Of a DNA stretch of 64,000 nt, positions 11,001-21,560 are shown piece by piece. The stretch is from Petrosia ficiformis (Eukaryota; Porifera; Demospongiae; Haplosclerida; Petrosiidae). The position numbers and the translations under genes were made by a program. Each line of letters opens with the position of its first letter. The first letter of the stretch is position 1. The stretch is taken from contig OX345641.1 in assembly GCA_947044365.1 (NCBI GenBank), forward strand, positions 3,075,460-3,139,459. Direction: 5' to 3'. Under the pieces are notes generated by a model that ran no database searches, was not told the origin of the DNA, and was given only the letters and a program-made list of their open reading frames with translations.

Positions 11001-13974
11001 ACGATTCCATATAAGCTAAGCATTCAGAATAAGAGATATAAAGATAGTGTATATAATTATTTTGCATAATACTTTTTCACAGCTTCCTATACCGTGGTTG
11101 CATACATTCTCAAATGTGTGATGATGCATAATAATTATTTACACAGCTCTCTACTCCATGGTTGCATATAATGACATCACCAGCTGTATGGGCAATGATT
11201 ATAGCACACTTCTGTAATAATTGGGGAGCATATACTCTACTTACATGTATACCATCATATTTCAAAGATGCTTTGGGACTTTCTTTAGGAAAAGTGAGAA
11301 ATGATATAAATAACCTAAATTTGCATGATTTCAGTAAATGAAAAGAATCATCCAAAATTGGATGATTTGAGTAAATGGAATGAATCATTCCAATTTGGAT
11401 GATTCATGTAAGTTGTTGAATTTGGATGATTTAAGTAAATGGATCCATATTTGGATGATTTAAGTAAATTATTGAAATCATCCAAATATGGATGATTCTT
11501 TCCATTTATTTAAATCATCCAAATTTGGATGATTTCAATAATTTACTCAAATCATCCAAATATGGATCCATTTATTTAAATCATCCAAATTTGGATGATT
11601 TTTTTTTAATTATTAAAATCATCCAAATTTGGATGATTCTTCGGATTTTTTTTTAAATCATCCAAAATTGGATGATTTATTAAAATTATTAAAATCATCC
11701 AAAATTGGATGATTTTTTTAATTATTAAAATCATATGATTCTTCTGATTTCTTAAAATCATCCAAAATTGGATGATTTTTTTAAATTATTAAAATCATCC
11801 AAAATTGGATGATTCTTCCGATTTCTTTAATTTCATATGATTCTTCCGATTTCTTAAAATCATCCAAAATTGGATGATTTTTTTAAATTATTAAAATCAT
11901 CCAAAATTGGATGATTCTTCCGATTTCTTTAATTTCATATGATTCTTCCGATTTCTTAAAATCATTCAAAATTGGATGATTTTTTTAAATTATTGAAATC
12001 ATCCAAACTTGGATGATTTTTTTGAATTAGTGAAATCATCCAAAATTGGATGATTTTTTCAAATTATTGAAATCATCCAAAATTGGATGATTTTTTAAAA
12101 TTAGTGAAATCATCCAGAATTGGATGATTCTTCCGATTTCTTAAAATCATCCAAAATTGGATGGTTTTTTAAAATTAGTGAAATCATCCAAAATTGGATG
12201 ATTTTTTAAAATTATTAACATCATCCAAAATTGGATGATTCTTCCCATTTCTTAAAATCATCCAAAATTGGATGATTTTTTTAAATTATTAAAATCATCC
12301 AAAATTGGATGATTTATAAAAATTATTAAAATCATCCAGAATTGGATGATTCTTCCGATTTCTTAAAATCATCTGAAATTGGATGATTTTTTTAAATTAT
12401 TAAAATCATCCAAAATTGGATGAATTTTTAAATTTAGTGAAATCATCCAAAATTGGATGATTTTCTTAAATTATTTAAATTTGGATGATTTCAATAACTT
12501 GCTTAAATCATCCAAACATGGATGATTCTTTCCATTTACTCAGTTATGTTAATGGTGGTGCAGATAGCGTAATGGTGGTGCAGTGTCACCAGAACTAGAA
12601 AGAATTAACCCTGATTGTGTAACTTTATAACTGTTCTTTTTTCCCAGGATCTGATTCAAAATGGAATATTTTCTGGAATTCCATATGTAGGATTTGTAGT
12701 TGTTGTATTGATTAGTGGATATATTGCTGACTTTTTGAGGAGAAAATGGTTACCTACGGTAGTGGTCAGAAAATTATTCACATGTTGTGGTTAGTTTTGC
12801 AGTAGAAATAATAATTCTTATTTTTCCATTAAAACGAGAGCATGATGTCCTCTTCTCTCCCCACTAAATATTAGGGGTGTTGCAACTATATTAGCTCTCC
12901 ACCTCTTCATTTTGAGGATAAAGCGCATTCATGAAAAAATACCTGCAACTAGTGGGGCTCGAACCTGCAACCTTTTGATTTGACAGGCCAGCCTATTAAC
13001 CACCAGGCCAGTAGTGCACCCCCTCATTACATATATCACTGTAAAAATTGATTGATTGGTTTTTACAATAGCATCTCTAAGAAGCCTTATTGTGATTGGA
13101 ATAGAAAATAAAATTCTGAAGGGTTAACAAAATTCTCGTTGTGCAGTTTTGCAATCCTAAATTTGTTTCATTGTTCATATGATTCACTTGTTTTCTTTTT
13201 ATATATTGATTATAATTATGTTCCAAACAGACATGTTGTATTTTCATTTTTAGCATTCATCTTAGCAGCTGCTGGACTAGTTATTGTTGGTTATGTAGGA
13301 TCTTCAAAACTCAATTCAGTACTCTACTTGTCATTTTCTGTTGGATTCAGTGGAATGGCCATGGCAGGATTTAATATCAATCATATTGATCTTGCTCCAC
13401 AATATGCTGGTATATTAATGGGCATCACAAACTCAGTAGCCACAATACCTGGTATTATTGGACCTCTAATAGCAAAGACTATTGCACATAAGGTTAGCTA
13501 ATGGTATTATATAGCTACCATGAATTATTACTTTTAAAATTGCAATGACAAAATAATTGACACTTATTTATAAGCCTTTAGTTGATCAACTGTAACTCAG
13601 TAAGCCTTCTTGTCATTGTTGCATGTCATACTATAAAAAACTTCCCTGTACACATACTGCAGCCTGTGGGTTCAGAAGAAGACTATCAATCAATGTATAA
13701 GGAAGAATGGAGAGAAGTGTTTATAATAGCAGCTGAAGTATATCTGTTTGGAGCTGTAGTGTATCTGATCCTTGGAGAAGGAAAGAGACAATGGTGGGCA
13801 GGAGGAAGCAATGGAATAGAACGTAAGAGAATGGAAGACGAAAAGGACTTCCAGAAAGATGACAAGGATGACTTAGTGACATCTGAGTCCTTAGCTTCCT
13901 CTATTGAATTCGATAATGAACCAGATTTAGCAAGAAAGAGTGGTATATCTATACAACATCCCTCTTTTGTTTAA
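7667..13974 (+). CDS. SLC17 sialin-like anion transporter, copy B
   Basis: Tandem paralogue of copy A with the same ten-exon structure and phases. Exons: 7667-7891, 8095-8122, 8660-8859, 9067-9154, 10012-10107, 10414-10556, 11147-11293, 12648-12789, 13254-13492, 13663-13974, giving 539 aa. I chose the ATG at 7667 because it matches copy A's METE start; an in-frame ATG at 7592 would fall in the conserved promoter block. The dileucine motif is EKQPLL. TM2 ([20 protein letters not shown]), the TM4 signature ([13 protein letters not shown]) and [15 protein letters not shown] are intact. Differences from A cluster in exon 8 ([20 protein letters not shown]) and the acidic C-terminal tail. Intron 7 is enlarged to 1.35 kb by a palindrome array, and introns 5 and 6 hold decayed copies of the next exon start. 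There is no sign of pseudogenisation. Confidence 0.93.
8199..8230. repeat. 32-bp perfect palindrome in intron 2 of copy B
   Basis: The half TATCAGAGATAATAAA is followed immediately by its exact reverse complement. It sits inside a GGTAATAGTAATAGTAA-rich stretch (about 8180-8575) that resembles intron 1 of copy E (about 56080-56540). Confidence 0.85.
10340..10375 (+). other. Degenerate exon-6 start in intron 5 of copy B
   Basis: About 60 bp before true exon 6, the stretch TATTATTGAAATCATATGG plus TTCACATT copies the first bases of exon 6 (TATTATTGGTATCATATGG, TTCATATT), followed by the TGCATGTGCATAGGTACATG spacer. A matching relic lies in copy D (45131-45165). It is not expected to be used. 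Confidence 0.5.
11080..11125 (+). other. Degenerate exon-7 start in intron 6 of copy B
   Basis: TTCACAGCTTCCTATACCG followed by TGGTTGCATACATT imitates the acceptor and first codons of true exon 7 (CACAGCTCTCTACTCCATGG, TTGCATATAATG), which begins only about 55 bp further on. The relic reads LPIPWLH and then diverges and meets a stop within about a dozen codons. A fainter trace precedes exon 7 in copy A (about 5193). Confidence 0.5.
11331..12535. repeat. Array of short palindromes in intron 7 of copy B
   Basis: About 1.2 kb is made of roughly 25-30 copies of a palindrome of the form AATCATCCAAAATTGGATGA, separated by A/T-rich linkers (TTTTTTAAATTATTAA or TTCTTCCGATTTCTTAA). A larger repeat of about 100 bp combining two palindromes with a CATATGATTCTTCCGATTTC linker recurs near 11735, 11840 and 11935. 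Palindrome centres vary (AAATTT, AAAATT, AATATG). The equivalent intron of copy A has none, so the array arose after the A/B split. Confidence 0.95.
12870..13022 (-). repeat. tRNA-derived SINE-like element
   Basis: Read on the minus strand, a TGGCCTGGTGGTTAATAGG box-A-like segment is followed by GGTTGCAGGTTCGAGCCCC, a good box B, and then a non-tRNA tail. This is the layout of a tRNA-headed SINE. It lies in intron 8 of copy B. Confidence 0.6.
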
Positions 13975-15018
13975 CTAGCTTTATAATTATATAAATTATA
14001 TTATATATATTTTAATATATAGTAACATTGCATGGCATAGTATTCGACCCATGAAGCAATGTATTATTTTCTTATTTGCTGTATCAATTAATATAATTTG
14101 CACTTACTTTCTTATAATAATTATTATTAAATGCTCATTCAATGTTGATGAGTCATTAATACTAATTTATTAGTATACATACTGAAAGCTATGTAAAAAA
14201 TGCAAGATTACATTTTCATTAATTGGAAAAATATGTTTTTTATAATCGCTTGTGAATCTTAACAATGTCATTTGGGTTTGACTATGGCAGTCATCTTGTT
14301 TCCATTAACATCATCATCAGATTCAATACACTTTTTAATTTGTCATTACTATAGAACAAAGAAAGTCTACAAAATTGAATTCTTGGTACAAATTAACTGT
14401 TATTTAGAGATAATACAGCATTGTCATTAACATTACAAAACAATGCATATGGTACATATACCAAAGCTTGGTTGTACAAGAACCAGATGTCATTATCATT
14501 ACCATATTATAGACATAATTTATTATATAACAAAAATAGTAGAATAATTAATTTATCAAAACCATTGTTGCAGATTTGATGATCTGACAAATTTTTGTAC
14601 AAATGCCTATTTCTTGGAAAATAATTTAAATTGTGTGGCAGGTACATGTACACCTCAAAAACATAATCAATAGACAGCAGTTATATACATAGTTCAAAAA
14701 CAACATTCATATGAATGACCACCTTCTGATATAGCTACATGTATATAGCTAGTTTGAACACAAGTTTAAAGGTGTGTTTACGCTAGCCAAACTGATTCAG
14801 TGTCAGTTGACCAAATACTTCCTCTCAAAACTTCAGTAAGGGTTTTAAAAAATAATTTGTGTTTAACGAAATTTATCAAGTAGAATTTTACAAGCAAAGG
14901 GTACAGTGAAAAAAACATTAATGATAAAAGAACACAAAACTCAATTGGAAAAAAAACAGGTACTATCACCACTCATTTCATAATAAATTTATAATAATAA
15001 TTATTATGGTCATTACGC
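13975..15018. other. Intergenic spacer, duplicated near 24560-25440
   Basis: No coding exon is visible. From about 14270 onward the sequence matches 24650-25440 with scattered substitutions and small indels (for example ACAATGCATATGGTACATAT and AAGAACCAGATGTCATTATC in both). The spacer is therefore part of the segmental duplication that also copied the death/caspase gene. Confidence 0.7.
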
Positions 15019-18000
15019 TTATTTTTTCTTTGTTTGTTTCACTACTTTCATATATATTTCATTCATAAGACTTTCCATCTTTTCTAATTGTAACAGTTGT
15101 TCTTGTTTCATTGATCTCATTTCTTCTTGTAATAGTTGCAATGTTTTATCTGACTGAAAATGCAACTCTACCTCTTTTTTGCTGCTAGTTTTATCTGTAT
15201 GTATGTATGTATGTATGTATGTATGTATGTATGTATGTATGTATGTCTGTATGTATGTATGTATGTATGTATGTATGTATGTATGTATATATGTGTGTAT
15301 GTATGTATGTATGTATGTATGTATGTATATATGTATGTGTGTATGTATGTATGTATGTATGTATATATGTGTGTATGTATGTATGTATGTATGTATGTAT
15401 GTATGTATGTATGTATGTATGTATGTATATATGTGTGTATGTATGTATGTATGTATGTATGTATGTATGTATGTCTGTATGTATGTATGTATGTATGTAC
15501 GTATGTATGTATGTATTTTTGTGCATACACATGCATGTATGTATGTACATACATATTATGTATGTCTGTCTGTATGTATGTATGTATGTATATATGTTAT
15601 GTACGTATGGATATACATTTGTATGTATGTATGTATGTGTGTATGTATATTTGTATGTTATGTATATATGTCTGGCCTAGGGTGGAGCTTAAAATAAAAC
15701 ACAAAAGGTACAAAACATATATGATCAAGTACTTTGTACCATGATGAACCATATGCTCTAACAAATAGGACATTGAGTTATCTATCAGAAGTGTACATGT
15801 ACATGGGCATATTACCCAGTGAAGTGTTTTGCCTCATCATAATACAAGCATGTATGTAGCTACCTGGTAACATAGATCGTACAATGGACTCTTGGTATTC
15901 ACAAATATTCTTCTCTGGCATTTCTACAGTGATAAGTATAGAAATAGTATAATATAATAGGTAAGAATTATAATTCTGCATAATACAAATGATAATTGGG
16001 GTGAGCCTGAATGAGCCCCAATTAGCGTACTCTGGGCTTGGTTGGTTGGTCATACCATAAGTTTAATCATTATTGAAGTATTTCAATTAGAAGTGCAATT
16101 GCACGAAGTTCAAATTTCAATATGTCAGATAGTGGCTGAACAAGAAACAAAAGAGTCTGTGAACAAACTTTTGAAGAAAAAGTAGAGATTGGAGCAACAT
16201 CAGTGTAAAAATGCAGCCAGGAGTGGAAATGAGGCACAACAAGAACGTGAATCAAGACCTCTTAAACTTGGATCAAGATACAAGCTTTGCCACCTTCACT
16301 CCATCACTCAATCTTCCATTGTAATATTTATAATATCAGGGTGTTTTCTGCTACTTTTCACAGGAGAGTTCAGTTACTCCCATGGACAGTGGCAAAACTA
16401 GAGCATACGAGGTCACAAACCATACCTAAAGTCACCAGGCTCATCCACACAATGCATTGCATCATCTAGTTTTTACAACTCTTACCTTTCAAATAGACTG
16501 CACCAAGACATGATTCATAGTGAGGTGTTTGTTCTCCTTTAACCTTCTCATTAACAACATCGTGTGTTTGATCAAGAATAGTAGTAAGTGATAGTTGTTC
16601 CTTTAGTTTCTCACAAAGGGTATGAGTCCAGAGTCCTCCATTAACCTTATCTCCTTGTGATTTATAGCCAATAGCTGTTGCATATGCAACAAGACATTTA
16701 ATAGGAGCTCTAAGTTTGAATATTTTCGGAGGAAGGCTGACTTGAGTAGACTCACTAGCTTGAGTTGAACTAGAACTCAAACAGCAATCAAAAAAGAAGA
16801 GATAGCGTTTACGTGCATTTTTGAAATTGGAGAGAATATTTTCCTCTATGAGCAATCTTTCATCATTGTCTTTCTCCTTCATTGGTAATATAAATGAACG
16901 CTCATGCTCATCAATTCCTCCATGACCAGCATAATAAAAAGCTATATACTTGTAGTAGGGAAATTTCTCTGAAGCCGCTACTTTCATCAAGCAAGCTATA
17001 TCAGCACACGTGAGATCTCTTTCGCGCCACACAGCAAACTTTAAGCTATTGAAAATGGAAGATATGTTTTCAACATCAACATTAGTCCCAGCTGGACCGT
17101 GGATTCCAATGACAAAGATGATACCTTGTGCTTTTTGGTTCTCCTTGTAAAGGTTTCTAATCCTTGTTTTCATTTTCATCAGATCCTCTGTATCAACACA
17201 GAATATACATACAGCATGTATTCATTGATTATATGTATGATGTCACTGAATATTAATTACCCTGTGGTGTCTTTTCAGTTGTTGTTGACATGTCTGTAGC
17301 CACACTAGTAATTTCTAATATAACATATGGAGATATGTATATAATATATTATACAAATTTAAATTTATCTTACTGATGTAATCTTTACTAATCTCCTCTG
17401 CTACTTCATCCTCTCCCAGTAGTGGACTTCTCAGGGTATCCACAAGTACTGACCAATATGCTCGACCAGTCTGAATCCAGTATTCTAACATACTTTGGTA
17501 ACACTCCTCTGGTAATGAGTGACTGTCCTGAATATTCTCCAGGGCACTGTCACTCATACCAAACATGAGACCCATAACTTTCCATGAAGTAATCTCAATG
17601 GTAGATGTAGCCTTCAGTACATCAATCAGATTGTTCTCTGTATACATGTAGTAATTATTTTTATGAACATTCAATGCATTTTGTACACAGAGCCACTAAA
17701 GTTTAGAAGATTCCTTTTAGGTATGATATTTTAGTGGCTTCCTGTACAAAACAGCCAATAGCAAGTGTTTGAGCACATGTGTTTGAAAATTGCTTCCTCT
17801 GATGGCCAATTTATATGTTATCTATGTGTGTTTGAATTCCATTATTTGATTGATAATTTCTTTCACAAACACTATAGCTATTACATCAGTAAATACCTGT
17901 TAATGGTTTGTCTTCTTCAGTCAATATGTGTACATGAACACAAGAAGACATTCTCTTGTTATCTGCAGTGAAGAGATCAATTTTGTACATAATATATATC

Positions 18001-19961
18001 GTCAAGTTAGTGTATACATTAGTGTGTACAACTCCTAGTAAAACATGAGAATTATTACTACTTTTAATTAACCTACATATACTGTAACTGTATATAGAGT
18101 ATGTTATAAGTAATAGTTTGAACACACTTTACTGTGATTACGTGTTTTAATGTAGCACGAGGGTGGGTCAATAAATGTTGAGTTTACATAATGCAGGAAC
18201 AGAAGGCGAGTGCGTTATGTAAACGAGACCTTTATTGACCGCCCAAGTGCTACATTGAAACACACAATGCACTGTCAACTGTGTTCTATTGATGATCTGG
18301 TGAACTATCACTGTTGTTGGAGCAGCTTCGTTAGAAGAGGTGAGCAAAGTGTGCAATAACTACTTATTGCACGCAAAAGTGTGCAATAAGTGATTTAATG
18401 TTCAATCATGTGACACTTTATCTGCACTCTGATTGGCACAGGTCACATGATCAGCAATACATCTTGGATAGTATATGCACTATAAAGAAACAATAGTACT
18501 CAGAACAAAAATATGCTATGGTAACAATATAACTATATATTATATAGTTTTCTGAATACAAAAATCTAGGGATGTGTTTAATTACACATAGTTACATACG
18601 AAGATAATTCACGGTGATGTTCTCTGCAGCTTCTTTTTCTTGTAGTAGTGGACTTTCGAGAGCATCTACTAGTTTCTTCCAAGATGCTTCACCATTTTTA
18701 ATCCAGTGACTCATTGTTTCATAATGACGTTGAAGTATTGAGGGGTAGTCTTGAGATATTGTTATTAGTAGAGAATGGTCTAAACCAAGTACTCTACCAA
18801 GTTCCTCCCATTGTTCTTTAACATCAGCAGTAGCTTCCAGTACTTCACAAAGATTATTAACTGTATTGAAAAGTAAAACATACACATAGCATAGAAACAA
18901 AGCACAATAGCTATTTTTTTCTTATATATATATTTATTTATATAATATACAAGAATAAAAACATTTTCAATAAAAACGTAGGGATGTCAAAACCCAAAAA
19001 GCATGTGAACAAGGTTGGGATGGTGCTAACAGAGGAGGTTAATGTAAGACCCAAAATTAAACAAACCACTTCCACTGATATAACCCTACATAAGTACCTA
19101 TACCACTATAAAGTAAAAGACAAAGAGTTGTACTTGTGTATCAGGACATCACTGGTAATAGTTGTAAATCCTCTAAAAGCTTTTAAATGAAAGGTCACAT
19201 TTCTGCAGTCTTCCAGTATTTATATAGCTAACCGTACTGAATTATGAATTATTAAAATAATAATTAATGAATAAAATTATTAACATTACAATGAGAATGA
19301 GTGTGGTATGCCAATGCCCAATGCAACCAGACCCTTCCTCCTATTAGTGAAAGGTGTGGCTCGCCAGACTACTCATCACTTGCAATTGATGATGGGCAGC
19401 CATGTTTTTTTCCATGCCATTCCCACATTAACTACTACTGTTACTGTAGTTGTTTTCACTGGTCAGAACTCTATTGACTATCCAGTCACCTTATTCAGTA
19501 TTATATACAGAATACTTTTCAGGGGCGGATCCAGAATTTAGAAAGGGTGGGTGCTGAAAGCCCAGTGCGCAAAGTGAGCCAAAATTTTTTGGAGTTTTAA
19601 TTTTATTCATAAGGGGTGTGGTCACTTTCGATTAATTTTTTTTGCTTAAGAGATTCACATTCTTCTTACTTACTTGTTAGTTCCTGTTCCAATCTATTCT
19701 TCTGCTCCCATAGTTGATGTTCCAATCTATTCTTCTGCTCCCATAGTCGATATGCTAACTCTTTCTTCTCCATTTCATATTCGTCCAACATTTTCTTATG
19801 TTCTTCTAATTTTTTATTCTTTTTGTCCAATATCTTTTTATTTTCTGCTAATTTCAACTCTAATTCTTTTTTTTGCTGGTCATATTGTTCACATTTCTTT
19901 TTCTGTTCTTCTAATTCTGACTCTACCCCTTCTTTATCTGCTAGTAGTTTCAATGTATCTT
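15019..19961 (-). CDS. Death-domain / caspase-like (C14) protein, 5' end unresolved
   Basis: Eight exons join in frame, every intron in phase 1: 19961-19674 (coiled coil), 18860-18600 (death domain), 17962-17897 (linker), 17637-17374 (second death domain), 17314-17261 (linker), 17187-16486 (caspase-like domain), 15923-15864, 15194-15019 (C-terminal coiled coil, TAA). They encode 622 aa plus a missing start. The death domains show the helical pattern typical of metazoan adaptors (WEELGRVLGL, HWIKNGEASWKKLVDAL; and WKVMGLMFGM, YWIQTGRAYWSVLVDTL). The C14 domain has FVIGIHG, the catalytic His in AFYYAGHGG and the Cys in LFFFDCCLSSSS. These look closer to paracaspase/metacaspase motifs than to apoptotic caspases. 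The layout recalls MALT1, which pairs a death domain with a paracaspase, but no Ig domains are seen. A likely role is in a signalling scaffold. A 7-codon start exon at 20319-20298, or fusion to the ubiquitin-like exon upstream, would each supply a 5' end in phase. Confidence 0.75.
15195..15670. repeat. (GTAT)n microsatellite abutting a splice acceptor
   Basis: About 475 bp of GTAT units with sporadic GTCT, GTGT and TATA variants. On the minus strand it reads (ATAC)n directly into the acceptor CATACAG of the last exon of the death/caspase gene at 15194. Long reading frames here on both strands are repeat artefacts. Confidence 0.97.
18141..18265. repeat. Hairpin element in an intron of the death/caspase gene
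   Basis: GTGTTTTAATGTAGCAC, then GGTCAATAAA and TTTACATAATGC on the left are mirrored by GCGTTATGTAAAC, TTTATTGACC and GTGCTACATTGAAACAC on the right, giving arms of over 45 bp with mismatches. The duplicate intron at 27700-28337 lacks it, so insertion followed the duplication. Confidence 0.75.
18984..19125. repeat. Family-1 dispersed element copy
   Basis: Words such as AAAGCATGTGAACAAGGTTG and CAAACCACTTCCA...TATAACCCTACATAAGTA are the reverse-orientation counterpart of 945-1110. Only one arm is well preserved. Confidence 0.55.
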
Positions 19962-21560
19962 CTGCATGATTATAAATATTTTAAAATATGTGTGAAAGTA
20001 TTATATCATCTATGTATATGTGTAGCATAAAAATAAAGCAGGAATTTGCAATATAGGAGAGTACACAGAGGTAGTAAACCAATTATTGCATGATAATACA
20101 ATGTAGTTTGAAAATGTTCTATGTGTATGTTCCTTTTAATACATCAACACTGCAAAATTACATTGTTAAAATAACTGGTTAGTACAGTTGTAAGGAATAG
20201 CATGAGTTTCAATTTAGTTTGTTCATTTTCATAAAGGATGTTGTGGCTACATGCATGATAATGTGTACCAGGTATTTAAGTTTGCTGATTTACATACCCA
20301 TTTCATGGCCAGATGGCATGCACTGTAAAAAGTAATGAGTTATTTTATCTTCACTTGGTTACAGATTTTCAGTTTAATTTTATTTTCCTCAATGCTAGTT
20401 TATTTTTCCTGCTAGGCAATATTTACAAGTACTAATTTCATTTATCTTGATCTATATTGGCTAGTATATAAAACATAGTAAAGCAATACAATGCATATAG
20501 CATATTATTATAGGTATAATGTGTGGTGTATTTACACATAATCATTCCCATTTGAACACCTGTGAAACAACATATATAAAGCATAGTAAAAAAAACTCAG
20601 CAATACAATGCATATAGCATAGTATAATGTGTGGTGTATTTACACATAATCATTCCCATTTGAACACCTGTGAAACAACATATATAAAGCATAGTAAAAA
20701 AACATCAATACAATGCATATAGCATAGTATTATAGGTATAATGTGTGGTTTGAACACCTGTGAAACAGCAGGTATTGTTTACTTTCAGAATAGGTTCTAT
20801 GTACACATGTTTGTACAAATAGTACCTTAAACTACTGTGGGATTCTTTATAATGGCATGTATTTTATATACTAGTCAATATAGATATATAATATTATAGT
20901 TTCAGGAGCATATGTTGTATTGAAACTCATGTAACCAAACGAGAGTTAAAATAACCCACAGTGATGTACTTTAGTATAAATCATACTAAATCTTTGACAT
21001 GAAATGTGAGTAGACAGCAAACTAAAATTATAGTGCTTCAACTATAATTGAATATAATTAGCACAAAGTATCTGTGGTATAAGATGTATGTACCCTGAAC
21101 AACCAACATAATATATCTTGTTAAAAAGTATAGTGACTCGTACTTCCCAATTTCCCAAACCGTATATGCAGAAATATTGATCGTACTACATATAGACAGT
21201 TTGTTGTTCACAGAGTATTGATAAATTAAATTTTGACAATTAGCAATTAAATTTCAATATGTGGGCAAACTGAGCATGTGTGTTTTTTGTCTAAGCAATA
21301 GACAACTGTTTCATTTTAATTTTATCACTGGAAGCACTTAGCAATGTAAGCTGCATGAGAACCGAGAAATGGAGACTACAACCTCTTGTTGGACACATTC
21401 CAAGACATCAGGAAAAAAATTAGAATGCACATGCACATTCGCGGAAAATTTGATGGTTTGAACCCAAAATCGCCAAACTGCCAAATAAAAAATACCGTAA
21501 ACATTTCCACATATACGGTGCTATCATACAAAGGAGTGCAATAAGCATGTATATGCATAC
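19962..21560. other. Spacer between ubiquitin-like exon and death/caspase gene
   Basis: I found no domain-bearing exon. A direct repeat of about 80-100 bp occurs three times near 20480-20770 (shared words AATACAATGCATATAGCATA and CCCATTTGAACACCTGTGAA). On the minus strand 20322-20298 has an acceptor TTTTTACAG, an ATG with seven codons (MPSGHEM) and a GTATGT donor in phase 1, which makes it a candidate first coding exon for the death/caspase gene. Its context upstream of the ATG is weak. Confidence 0.35.

Noticed and set aside
11331..12535. CRISPR-like regular repeat array
   Set aside because: Units are palindromes with AT linkers in a eukaryotic intron; there are no unique spacers and no cas genes.
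15160..15744. Open frames of 120-194 codons on both strands (Met-Tyr-Val-Cys and Tyr-Ile-His-Thr repeats)
   Set aside because: They are translations of the GTAT microsatellite; the only coding part is the minus-strand exon ending at 15194.
19951..19953. Translation start for the coiled-coil exon
   Set aside because: The codon is TTG and lies inside an exon with a clear upstream acceptor (ATGCAG at 19962), so it is internal.
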